Below are positions 27,301 to 34,542 of a stretch of DNA of 64,000 nt, one piece after another; position 1 is the stretch's first letter; the number at the start of each line of letters is the position of its first letter. Source of the DNA: Scytonema hofmannii PCC 7110 (GTDB lineage: Bacteria > Cyanobacteriota > Cyanobacteriia > Cyanobacteriales > Nostocaceae); assembly GCF_000346485.2 (NCBI RefSeq), contig NZ_KQ976356.1:1-64000 (forward strand), in the 5' to 3' direction. Both the position numbers and the translations under genes were made by a program. Below the pieces are notes generated by a model. That model searched no databases, was not told the DNA's origin, and was given only the letters and a program-made list of their open reading frames with translations.

Positions 27301-27674
27301 GCAGTTCTGTCGCTTCCAAGATCATCAAGGCTCTCAGAGGTAATGACATTTGAGTCATCATTTGTTACATCAACTGTTTGTGCTTTGCTTGTGCTCTTGT
27401 TGGAAGTTGTACTCTTGCTAGAAGGAGTGCGGATATACTCTTTATAGTCTTTGCCATATATCGGTTCTGGTAAGTTAAGCGGGTCAAATAATCTCCGGAT
27501 GCTCGATAATCTGACCCCCGCTCCGCCAGTTCTGATCCTTGAAACAGTCTCAGCAGATATACCAAACTCCGATGCCACTCTCTCGTTGGAACATCCCTTT
27601 CCAAACCTCTCAGATAATTTGCTCTCGACTTCTTTCCTTTTGCTGTCAGTCAGTATATAGCAGCTCATAAACAT
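24384..27674 (-). CDS. HTH / STAND NTPase / TPR / class I methyltransferase fusion
   Basis: A 1096-residue multi-domain protein. Residues about 10-65 form a helix-turn-helix (NERVASEFGISAETVSRIR). A Ser/Thr linker leads to an NB-ARC-like STAND NTPase: Walker A GKPGVGKT (168-175), Walker B IGILIDNLE (241-249), then winged-helix-like sequence. TPR-like helices fill about 550-830. The C-terminus (about 870-1096) is a SAM-dependent methyltransferase of the Methyltransf_24 kind: glycine-rich ETGVCNGFST near 935, acidic LYSLDFPE near 955, and FFIHDSEHSYE near 1035. The methyltransferase occupies the effector position of a STAND sensor, which is uncommon. The target (protein, sugar or small molecule) is unknown. 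Start could be Met1 or Met3. Confidence 0.8.
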   Translation of the reverse strand: MFMSCYILTDSKRKEVESKLSERFGKGCSNERVASEFGISAETVSRIRTGGAGVRLSSIRRLFDPLNLPEPIYGKDYKEYIRTPSSKSTTSNKSTSKAQTVDVTNDDSNVITSESLDDLGSDRTAANQESDNLYPRITPDPSFKGRDEDIKKLEEFVNQGEKVILLHGKPGVGKTKLAWEFVLRFDLILECWIGKETDEIKSAARVVEEWLQLNFNEEPGGEFMTNLERLRVILRNTTKRIGILIDNLETALDAEGRFISPHNQYVRLLRILANPAVQSITLITCREYLRESDIRFRCHTLQGLSIETWREYFHRHNITTDSLDFSKIHEQWQGNAKAMEILCGAIQLDHSSSIEQYWQETQGDFLGKPELQYLIVSQFNRLQQLGMQNAYNLLCRLGCIRYQDRQIALTREGLFSLLWDVPDAEKIRVVHSLRERGLVDFLDGKYWLHPEIRAVAIEKLEISENWEKANREAAKYWTDSVKTIKTIQDALTALEAYYHYVAIGDFNSACLVIVKNRNNELTGRLSRLILSEDSLGHSFCRLGLLELMLEVTDRIINNSNLPREYPLGKIYNLLGDLHLSKGNIEISLEYYVKSGEIADECKHMYLKLASLTNQGFCQIAFGEYEQAQDLLEIVGSYDSGEFYNENEDRFVVIARSALAFLYSRLQLQQANDYTERVYRGLDSIGLGVQGTGYRITFLGLAYRNLGKTEKSLEMYNRAFTFAQDNYYTQLKAQALTGLATLALEQNDFKTANKKLLEAIKLLEDIGAKWDLAEAYYHLGLTFRKIVNIPQSHDYFEKSVRLFQNMKALKQAEKVEKVMVNKLQFSYKIDSSELPGTEFNEEKSDMNMKSSSTQKQALVTALIDQGLIRDFFKDEKELQGYKQEVYESGLLDDLQERAKEFGQTVHGRTYRGSDYELADIGFEEGIYLYSILRKLKPETAVETGVCNGFSTAFILLALAKNQKGQLYSLDFPEVAGVDYDDGTFWEGKRGAVIPKDQEPGWAIPEHLKIRWDLTLGKSQEKLPELLARLGEIDFFIHDSEHSYECQWFECNESYKFLREGGILMMDDMSWNNSFDNFANEKEKHIIKIGHDLGFLIK

Positions 27675-28022
27675 TTGGCAGATTTAACTTTGAGTTACTG
27701 ATGTTCGGTACAAGCTTGGACGAAAGGCGGCTCTTTTAGTTGGTTTTCACATCTTAGCTTGAAAAGCTCATAGGTCTTGAATTTACATGATTTTGAAAAT
27801 TTCTCAAAACTTACCGATCTTCAACCCGAACATCTATTGATAGCTCTTTTGGGAAGCCTTACTGTAGTCAGTAGTCAAACGCAAACGCACCGACTGAAAG
27901 CACACAAGTAAGACAAGCATTCAACAAAAGGGATATTGTTATACCACATTATCCAGACCTCTGACTTAAACTCAAAAGTCGTGCGCTTTGATACTCACTC
28001 ACACCTGATTTTCTTAGCAAAC
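27675..28022. other. intergenic region between divergent genes
   Basis: About 350 bp separate the STAND-methyltransferase gene (minus) from the CHAP hydrolase (plus), so promoters for both probably lie here. I see no distinct operator or strong promoter. An upstream in-frame ATG at 27936 would add 29 residues to the hydrolase, but would bury the signal peptide. Confidence 0.45.
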
Positions 28023-28883
28023 ATGATTATCAAACGTTTTTCAGTGATTGCAGTCACTTCAATCCTTACTTTCAGTGGACTAAGTGTAAACCTCCAAAAT
28101 TTTAGCATTCAGCCGATGGCTGCTATTGCTCAGACAAAAGATTGTAACGCTGTTCGTAACGTCAACTTTTCCGCTAGAGCAGTTGAAGATGGTGTAAATA
28201 TTCGGTCTGCTCCTTCTGCAAGCGCTTCTATTATCCGAATATCTGGGTCTAATGAAACCCTTAACTTTGATGCATGGACTTACGGCGATACTGTTGCAGA
28301 TTATTGGACTAACCAATTAGATGCACGGTGGTATAAGCTTAGTGGAGAAAATGCTTGGGTTGCAAGTGCCGTAGTTGCTGGGAATGCGCCAAACTCGACA
28401 CCAACTTGTAGTACTTCTAGTCCTTCTCCAAGTGGAACACCAGATTTCACTTTGCGAGTGTACCGTGAAGATAACCCATTTTGGCAAGCAGGGTATGCAC
28501 CACAATCGACCAATCCTCTCAGCTCCCGATTAGGTGAGGCAAAGGGAAATTGCACCTGGTACGCTAATGGACGTGCTAAGGAACTAGGTCGCGATCCAGG
28601 TCTTGTAAATAGAATGTTGGGCAATGCATTTGAATGGGGTACCCAAGCCGCTAATGCTGGGATTCCAACATCAAACACACCTCAAATTGGCGCGATCGCT
28701 CAATGGGACAAAAGCTCAATGTACCCCTTGGGTCATGTAGCTGTAGTAGAAAAGATAAATTCAGACGGAACCATCCTGATTTCTGAATCGAGTTACTCAC
28801 CGAACATTGGCAGCAAGTGGGACTTTTTGTACAGAACCAGAACAATCTCTGCTAATGAACCTAGCAGGTTTATTCTCCCCTAA
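28023..28883 (+). CDS. secreted SH3b-CHAP peptidoglycan hydrolase
   Basis: ATG 28023 (MIIKRFSVIAVTSILTFSG) begins a clear signal peptide. The 286-residue product has a bacterial SH3-like domain (about 55-120; VNIRSAPS, ENAWVASAVV), a Ser/Pro/Thr linker, then a CHAP amidase/endopeptidase domain: GNCTWYA with catalytic Cys near 177, GHVAVVE with catalytic His near 238, and ISESSY near 258. Such enzymes cut peptidoglycan cross-links. It lies outside the VirB cluster, yet no VirB1 transglycosylase was found, so it might clear wall for the channel; that is speculation. A perfect palindrome follows the stop. Confidence 0.85.
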   Translation: MIIKRFSVIAVTSILTFSGLSVNLQNFSIQPMAAIAQTKDCNAVRNVNFSARAVEDGVNIRSAPSASASIIRISGSNETLNFDAWTYGDTVADYWTNQLDARWYKLSGENAWVASAVVAGNAPNSTPTCSTSSPSPSGTPDFTLRVYREDNPFWQAGYAPQSTNPLSSRLGEAKGNCTWYANGRAKELGRDPGLVNRMLGNAFEWGTQAANAGIPTSNTPQIGAIAQWDKSSMYPLGHVAVVEKINSDGTILISESSYSPNIGSKWDFLYRTRTISANEPSRFILP

Positions 28884-28909
28884 CCGGGATAATTGATACG
28901 GCAGTGGCT

Positions 28910-28927
28910 CTGGGAAAATTTTCCCAG
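28910..28927. other. 18-bp perfect palindrome after the CHAP gene
   Basis: CTGGGAAAATTTTCCCAG lies 27 bp past the stop codon. It could be a weak terminator or a protein-binding site; no U-run follows. Confidence 0.4.
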
Positions 28928-28986
28928 ATCTTTAGGTGCAGCGGCTTGCAATTATAATCACCTCGGCTCACAAAGGAGGGGTAGAG

Positions 28987-29124
28987 TTGACAAATTCGCC
29001 AACAGTGTCAAAGCGGCTATCCTCCGGTTCTAAATTTTTATTCCTCTCCAAACGAGGTCTGCACATCTCGCTAGATGCGGTCAGAAAGTTTTTAAAACGG
29101 ACTGCTGTTACCACTGATATCTAG
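28987..29124 (+). CDS. candidate 45-residue basic small protein, TTG start
   Basis: AAGGAGG at 28973-28979 lies 7 nt before a TTG at 28987, one of the best Shine-Dalgarno matches in this window. The frame encodes 45 residues (MTNSPTVSKRLSSGSKFLFL...), rich in Lys/Arg/Ser, and ends 16 bp before an intrinsic terminator. No homologue is recognised. The alternative is a chance frame. Confidence 0.35.
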   Translation: MTNSPTVSKRLSSGSKFLFLSKRGLHISLDAVRKFLKRTAVTTDI

Positions 29125-29140
29125 ATTAAGGTATTAACCT

Positions 29141-29176
29141 AAGCCAGTCTGGCGACAGACTGGCTTAGCTCTTTTA
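29141..29176 (+). terminator. strong intrinsic terminator
   Basis: AAGCCAGTCTG and CAGACTGGCTT form an 11-bp perfect stem with a GCGA tetraloop, followed by AGCTCTTTT. It would end transcription from the CHAP and small-protein genes and, since the stem is symmetric, may also act on the opposite strand. Confidence 0.8.
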
Positions 29177-29252
29177 TCGCGCTTGTTGAAGAAAAATTTG
29201 CGATCCTTTGAACGTGAGGCTAACAGGTATTATTGAGAACCTCTATTTTGGA

Positions 29253-29444
29253 TTACGCTTGCTTCTTCATTAGTGGGGCTAGAGCTTGAATGAGTAAAGC
29301 GCATGAACGAATTAAGATAGCTATAGCCAAAATGGTTTCTGTTTCAGTACCCCAAGAGCGAGATTGTATATTTGATTCTACGTGATTCGGGACAAGGATG
29401 GTTGGTTCGCCCGTTTGGATTGCCTGTTCGAGTTGAGATTGCAT
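29253..29444 (-). CDS. small membrane protein of unknown function
   Basis: ATG 29444 (MQSQLEQAIQTGEPTILVPN) is preferred over an upstream start at 29501 because GGGAG lies 8 nt before it. The 63-residue product has a polar N-terminal half and a hydrophobic segment (about 36-58, TILAIAILIRSCALLIQAL). No family recognised. It lies divergent to the STAND/TPR operon; the 292 bp between them hold no other gene I can support. Confidence 0.5.
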   Translation of the reverse strand: MQSQLEQAIQTGEPTILVPNHVESNIQSRSWGTETETILAIAILIRSCALLIQALAPLMKKQA

Positions 29445-29736
29445 GATATTTCTCCCGTAAAAAATTTTGCTTTGGTATAAGGAGAAGCTTGTTAGCGCCA
29501 ACTTTGCTTTCCATACTTTTAGAATGCCTAACCCAAACGGGCAAAAAATCCGCAGTTTCGGCTCATCCTTGCCACTGCTATCAAAAATGAGCCAAGATTG
29601 AACCTCAAAATTACTCCTGTAAAGTATATGTAGGAGAAGCGTCTCATTTTCATAAATCGGCTGGTACAGAATTCCGAAAAGCTAAAACTTGGATTAGTAG
29701 TTATTTAGGAATGTCTACACAAGCGAGAAGCACCCT

Positions 29737-31197
29737 ATGGCGGTTACTCTCAAAGCATCGAAACAAGGTTTAGAAATTGTTGATAAAGCAAGACGAAAGA
29801 AAGGATGGAAAGCAACAGCTCCTGCTTGGTATGATGCTGCCAATACTTCAGTTGCAACCCTAAAGCGGTTTAGGCGAAGGATACCAATTGATAGAGATGT
29901 ATTTGTTGCTATTTGTAAAGCTGTCGGGATAAATAACTGGGAAGTCATTGTCGATGATACTCCAATGCTCCAAGCAGATTCTCGACCAGACTTTTTTTCC
30001 TATGATGATGCTTGGGTAGGTCGAGAGCAGCTAGTTAACGAACTAAGTACAAAGCTTCGTGGTTCGTGTCGTCTTTTGCTAATCCTGGGACTGACGGGCA
30101 TTGGTAAAACTGCCTTGGCAGAAAAATTGGCAGTAGAAATGCAAGACTGGTTCGGGGAGAACTGGAAGAATAGGTTCAAGCGAGCTAATTTTGACTACCA
30201 GGAAAAAAGCACAGAATTTGCCAGTGTCGCTAAGCAATGGCTAGAGGAATGGGGAGAGCGAATTTTACCAGAGGAACATAAGCCAGAACTATTGTTGCAA
30301 AGGTTGGTGGCATACCTGCGGCAACATCAGGTGTTAGTGCTAATTGATTCTCTAGAAAGACTGCTGACAGAAAATAAGGAAGAAGGCTGGGGTGATTTTG
30401 CTGATGAGTGGTGGGAAAAGTTCTTTCTCAGCTTATTGTCAGTAGAATCGTGTCAAAGCCGATTAATCATCACGTCCCAGGATCGCCCAGTCAAGTTGGT
30501 AAACGACCGTTGGAGAAATTTCTGGCATCAAGTAGTTTTATATGGATTAACTGAATCCGAGCAGGCGGCATTGTTTAAGACAACGGGATTAGATGTCAGC
30601 GATGATTCACTAAATCAACCTCTGCTGATACGAATTGGTAGAGCCTATAAAGGTCATCCTCTAGTTTTGCGGGTAATTATCGGGGAAATTTGGAGTGAGC
30701 CTTTTAATGGGGATGTGCAGGCATATTGGAATGATGAACGTGAAAATACACGTCAAAAGATAGAAGATGTGGAAAAAGCTTTAGCAGAAGCAGAGCAAGG
30801 AAAAACTTTGGGAGATAAAGATGAATGGGAGCTACATAAACTTACCCGTCAAGTTCGAGAAAAAGTTAATAAACAACGTTTGCAAATAGCATTTCAAAGA
30901 TTGGCAAGAGATGTCAAGGACGCTTATATCTTACTGTGCGCTGCTTCAGTTTATCGCGCTCCTGAAAAGGAAGAGTTTTGGCTGAAGCATTTAGTTTACT
31001 GGCTAAAACGTTTAGAAAAACAAGATTGTGCTAAAAACAGACAAGATAGAGCTTTAGAGGAACTGGGTAACCGTTTCTTGGTTGAAGAATCATTGAATCA
31101 TAATAAGAAGCGTGTTCTTGGGCAGCACAATTTAATTCGTAGTTTGGCAATAGAACACCGTAATCTATTGCTAAAAAGTTTAAAAACTGATACTTAG
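29737..31197 (+). CDS. HTH-STAND (NB-ARC-like) NTPase heading a TPR operon
   Basis: 486 residues. The N-terminus (LKASKQGLEIVDKARRKKGW) is the cyanobacterial HTH-like domain commonly fused to NB-ARC proteins. The NTPase shows Walker A LGLTGIGKT (about 118-126), Walker B VLVLIDSLERL (about 203-213) and a sensor-like LIITSQDR (about 246-253). The C-terminus has winged-helix character and no sensor repeats. Instead the next four genes encode TPR proteins, with the first starting 4 bp after this stop. The sensor half of a typical STAND protein therefore seems to be supplied in trans. The interaction is inferred from gene order. Confidence 0.8.
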   Translation: MAVTLKASKQGLEIVDKARRKKGWKATAPAWYDAANTSVATLKRFRRRIPIDRDVFVAICKAVGINNWEVIVDDTPMLQADSRPDFFSYDDAWVGREQLVNELSTKLRGSCRLLLILGLTGIGKTALAEKLAVEMQDWFGENWKNRFKRANFDYQEKSTEFASVAKQWLEEWGERILPEEHKPELLLQRLVAYLRQHQVLVLIDSLERLLTENKEEGWGDFADEWWEKFFLSLLSVESCQSRLIITSQDRPVKLVNDRWRNFWHQVVLYGLTESEQAALFKTTGLDVSDDSLNQPLLIRIGRAYKGHPLVLRVIIGEIWSEPFNGDVQAYWNDERENTRQKIEDVEKALAEAEQGKTLGDKDEWELHKLTRQVREKVNKQRLQIAFQRLARDVKDAYILLCAASVYRAPEKEEFWLKHLVYWLKRLEKQDCAKNRQDRALEELGNRFLVEESLNHNKKRVLGQHNLIRSLAIEHRNLLLKSLKTDT

Positions 31198-31201
31198 TCG
31201 T

Positions 31202-32239
31202 ATGGCTAATAATTTTAAAGAAGCAGGAATTTTACTTTTTGCTAGTTGGAATATCAATTTAGAAGAAGTTCCAATTGAGCAACTTGACCATTACATAGCA
31301 GTAGAAAACTTCCTCACAGAAAAAGATGAGCCACTGCAAGATGCTCCCCCAATTAAACAAGTGCGTGGCTACCTAGAAGCGTTTCATCACCTCTGCGAGG
31401 TAGAAGATTGGGAAAGAGGCAGTAAAGTCCTTTTTACTCGTCTTGATACTCCAAGCAAGGAAGAATTACACTGTCAACTACAAACTTGGGGCTATGATAG
31501 CGAACTGATTGGTTTGTACAATAAAATGTTGGGCAAATTAAGTCTCAATCAGGAAGTCGTTTTTTCAATAAGTCTAGGTAGGTCTTACTCGGCTTTGGCA
31601 CTGTATCGCCAAGCAATTAAGTATTATCAACAAGGTTTAGCCATTGCACAAAAAATAGGCGATCGCAATAGGGAAGGGATAGCAATAGGCAATCTGGGGG
31701 TTGTTTACAGGTTGCTGGGAGACTATCACCAAGCGATTGACTATCAGCAGCAGCGCTTAATTCTTTCAAGAGCCAATGCCGATCGTGTTGGCGAAGCAAG
31801 TGTAATGGGGAATCTGGGCAATATCTACTATTCAAAAGGAAACTACCACCAAGCTATTGATTATTATCAGCAGTGGTTATCGATTACACGGGAGATTGAC
31901 GACCACTCTAGAGAAGGTAGGGCACTTAGTGGTCTGGGAATTGTCTATAAGTCTTTAGGAGACTATCACCAAGCGATTGAGTATTATCATCAATCCTTAG
32001 CTATTGCACGGAAGATTGGTGAACGCAAAGCAGAAGGGAAAACCCTAGGTAATATAGGTATTGCTTACAAGCACTTGGGTTATTACGAGCGAGCAATTGA
32101 GTATTACCATCAATCCTTAGCCATCGCACGCGAAATTGGCGATCGGGTATTAGAAGCTAATGCCTTAGGTAATATGGGCAGTGCTTGTAGGAACAGGGCT
32201 ACTACGAGCGAGCGATTGAGTATCAGTTGCAACGGTTAG
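31202..32239 (+). CDS. TPR protein, paralogue 1, N-terminal part (frameshifted gene)
   Basis: 345 codons. The first about 110 residues are a conserved domain (WNINLEEVPIEQLDHYIAVEN) shared by all four paralogues of this operon; 40-residue TPR units (Y-x-Q-A-I-x-Y-Y-Q-Q-x-L-x-I-A) follow. The frame ends with an unrelated tail (RNRATTSERLSISCNG). One missing base near 32195 would restore N-x-GYYERAIEYQLQRLAIA, continuous with the next frame. So this and the following entry are one gene of about 532 codons. Whether the shift is real or a read error cannot be told from the sequence. Confidence 0.75.
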   Translation: MANNFKEAGILLFASWNINLEEVPIEQLDHYIAVENFLTEKDEPLQDAPPIKQVRGYLEAFHHLCEVEDWERGSKVLFTRLDTPSKEELHCQLQTWGYDSELIGLYNKMLGKLSLNQEVVFSISLGRSYSALALYRQAIKYYQQGLAIAQKIGDRNREGIAIGNLGVVYRLLGDYHQAIDYQQQRLILSRANADRVGEASVMGNLGNIYYSKGNYHQAIDYYQQWLSITREIDDHSREGRALSGLGIVYKSLGDYHQAIEYYHQSLAIARKIGERKAEGKTLGNIGIAYKHLGYYERAIEYYHQSLAIAREIGDRVLEANALGNMGSACRNRATTSERLSISCNG

Positions 32240-32799
32240 CAATCGCACGGGAAATTGGCGATCGCGCTGGGGAAGGAATTTCGCTAGGGAATTTGGGAAA
32301 TGCTTACTACTGTCTAGAAAGTTATGCTAAAGCGGTTGAGTATCAGCAACAGAGTTTAAATATCTCACGGGAAATTGGCGATCGCTACGGCGAGGTAAAC
32401 TCATTGTTATGTTTGGGAATATGTTATCATTCGCTTACAGATTACCTCCAAGCAATAGATTATTGTCAGCAAGGTTTGACTATTGCACGATTGATTGGTA
32501 ATCCCCACATTGAGGGAAGGGCACTTTGTTGCTTGGGAGGTACTTTCATAAAACTTGAGCAATATTCACAAGCCCAAGAAAATTTGCAAGAAGCACTGGA
32601 GATTTGCGGAGAAATTGGCGAGCAATACACTAAAGCTTATGCTTTCAGAAACTTGGCAGAACTGTATCAAAAATTAGGCGATCGCACTCGTGCCCTTGAG
32701 TACTGCAATCAGGCTTTAGCCATCGCTACAAAGTTAGGTATACCGCTAGCACAAGAGTGTCAGGGGTTGGAAAAACAATTATTGAGTGAGGAAGCATAG
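32227..32799 (+). CDS. TPR protein, paralogue 1, C-terminal part (after the frameshift)
   Basis: 190 codons (MQRLAIAREIGDRAGEG...) continuing the TPR array of the gene that starts at 31202. The reading frame is intact back to about 32197, where the other frame ends its homology. It contains four to five more TPR units and the conserved C-terminal unit (ALEYCNQALAIATKLGIPLA) found in the paralogues. An internal ATG without a Shine-Dalgarno makes independent translation unlikely. Confidence 0.65.
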   Translation: MQRLAIAREIGDRAGEGISLGNLGNAYYCLESYAKAVEYQQQSLNISREIGDRYGEVNSLLCLGICYHSLTDYLQAIDYCQQGLTIARLIGNPHIEGRALCCLGGTFIKLEQYSQAQENLQEALEICGEIGEQYTKAYAFRNLAELYQKLGDRTRALEYCNQALAIATKLGIPLAQECQGLEKQLLSEEA

Positions 32800-32811
32800 G
32801 GCTAAATTGAG

Positions 32812-34530
32812 ATGGTTACTAACTTTAAAGAACTAGGTAATGTACTTTTCGCTAGTTGGAATATCAATTTAGATGAAGTTCCAATTGAGCAACTTGACCA
32901 TTATATAGCAGTAGAAAATTACCTGACGGATGAGGATGAGGCACCACCTGATGCTGATAATTTAGAGGAAGTAAGTTTTTACTTGCAAGCTTTTTATCAT
33001 CTCAGCGAAGTGGAAGATTGGGAAAAAGCTAAGGCAATTGTTAGGATTCAACTTAGTACACCGACTAATGAAGAATTACACATTCAACTGGGAACTTGGG
33101 GTTACTACCAAGAGCAGATTGATCTGTGTAGTAGGCTCTTGGGCAAATTAGATACCAGAACAGATTCTACTTGTTTGAATACCTTGGGTATGGCTTATGA
33201 CTCTCTAAGTAATTACCCTCAAGCCCTTCAATATTACGATCGGGATTTAATACTTGCAAGGGCAATCAATGACCGACGAGGAGAAGGGACAACATTAGGA
33301 AATTTAGGTAATGCTTACTATTCTTTGAATAATTATTCTCAAGCTATTGAATGCTTTCAGCAGGCTTTGCTGATTGCACAGGAAATTGGTGACCAACCAG
33401 GGCAAGGGAATGCTCTTGGAAATTTGGGTAATGCTTACGATTCTATAGGTAACTATGCCCAAGCAATTGAATACCACAATCAATCATTAACCATAGCGCA
33501 AGAAATTGGGGATCTTAAAGCGGAAGGAAGAGCGTTAGGGGGTCTAGGGTGCGCTTACCGCCATTTGAGTAATTATACTGAAGCTATTAAATGTCACCAA
33601 CAGTATTTGGAGATTGCCCAGAAGATTAGCGATCGCGAAGCAGAAGGAATTGCGCTAGGAAATTTAGGCAACGTTTATGATAATCTAGGTAACCATTCCC
33701 AAGCTATTAAGTATCATCAACAACATTTAGATATTTCAAGAGAAATCAAAAATCGCTGGCAAGAGGGGAATGCACTGGCGAATTTAGGTCTTGCTCATTA
33801 TTCGCTTGGTAACTATTTCCAATCTATTAAATATCATCAACAAGCTTTAGAGATAGCGAGAGAAATCGGAGATCGTGAAGGCGAAGGGAATGCTTTTGGA
33901 AATTTAGGTCTTGTTTGCTACTCTCAATGTAATTATTCTCAGGCTATCGAATACCATCAGCAACATTTAGATATTTCAAGAGAAATTGGTAGTACTCAAG
34001 GAGAAGCAAACGGCATAGGAAATATTAGTAATACTTACTACTTTATGGGGGAGTACTTAAAAGCCCTTGAATATACTCAACAACATTTAGAAATTACTCG
34101 GCGAATTAGTGATTGTCGAGGAGAAGGAACGGCATTACTTAACTTAGGTAATATTTATGATGCTCTAGGAGAGGTTGATAAAGCAGTTCAGGCATATCAT
34201 CAGAGTTTAGAAATTGCTAGACACATTGGGAATCGCGAGGAAGAAGGGAGGACGTTATGTAATTTGGGCATTACCATAGTCCAAATTGGTCAGTATACAG
34301 AAGCTTTGGAATATTTACAAACTGCTCTAAATATTGTTAGGGAAACTGGTGAGCGCCCTACTGAAGCCATCATTCTTTATAACTTGGTAGAAGTTTACCA
34401 GAAATTAGGTCATCAAAATATGGCTAAGGAGTCTTGCGATAAAGCTTTGAAAATTGCTACAGAGTTAAATTTACCAGATTTGCATGAATACCAAGAGTTA
34501 AAAGAAAAATTCTTCAGTTATAAAGTATAG
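32812..34530 (+). CDS. TPR protein, paralogue 2
   Basis: 572 residues: the conserved N-terminal domain (SWNINLDEVPIEQLDHY) followed by about eleven 40-residue TPR units, visible at the DNA level as a 120-bp periodicity. Each unit has the pattern G-N-x-x-x-S-L-x-N-Y-x-Q-A-I-x-Y-H-Q-Q-x-L-x-I-A-x-E-I-G-D-R. The gene starts 12 bp after paralogue 1. These repeats bind peptides or proteins, and such arrays are the sensor part of STAND proteins. Neighbouring units are similar enough to invite recombination. Confidence 0.85.
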   Translation: MVTNFKELGNVLFASWNINLDEVPIEQLDHYIAVENYLTDEDEAPPDADNLEEVSFYLQAFYHLSEVEDWEKAKAIVRIQLSTPTNEELHIQLGTWGYYQEQIDLCSRLLGKLDTRTDSTCLNTLGMAYDSLSNYPQALQYYDRDLILARAINDRRGEGTTLGNLGNAYYSLNNYSQAIECFQQALLIAQEIGDQPGQGNALGNLGNAYDSIGNYAQAIEYHNQSLTIAQEIGDLKAEGRALGGLGCAYRHLSNYTEAIKCHQQYLEIAQKISDREAEGIALGNLGNVYDNLGNHSQAIKYHQQHLDISREIKNRWQEGNALANLGLAHYSLGNYFQSIKYHQQALEIAREIGDREGEGNAFGNLGLVCYSQCNYSQAIEYHQQHLDISREIGSTQGEANGIGNISNTYYFMGEYLKALEYTQQHLEITRRISDCRGEGTALLNLGNIYDALGEVDKAVQAYHQSLEIARHIGNREEEGRTLCNLGITIVQIGQYTEALEYLQTALNIVRETGERPTEAIILYNLVEVYQKLGHQNMAKESCDKALKIATELNLPDLHEYQELKEKFFSYKV

Positions 34531-34542
34531 GTTTGAATTAAG

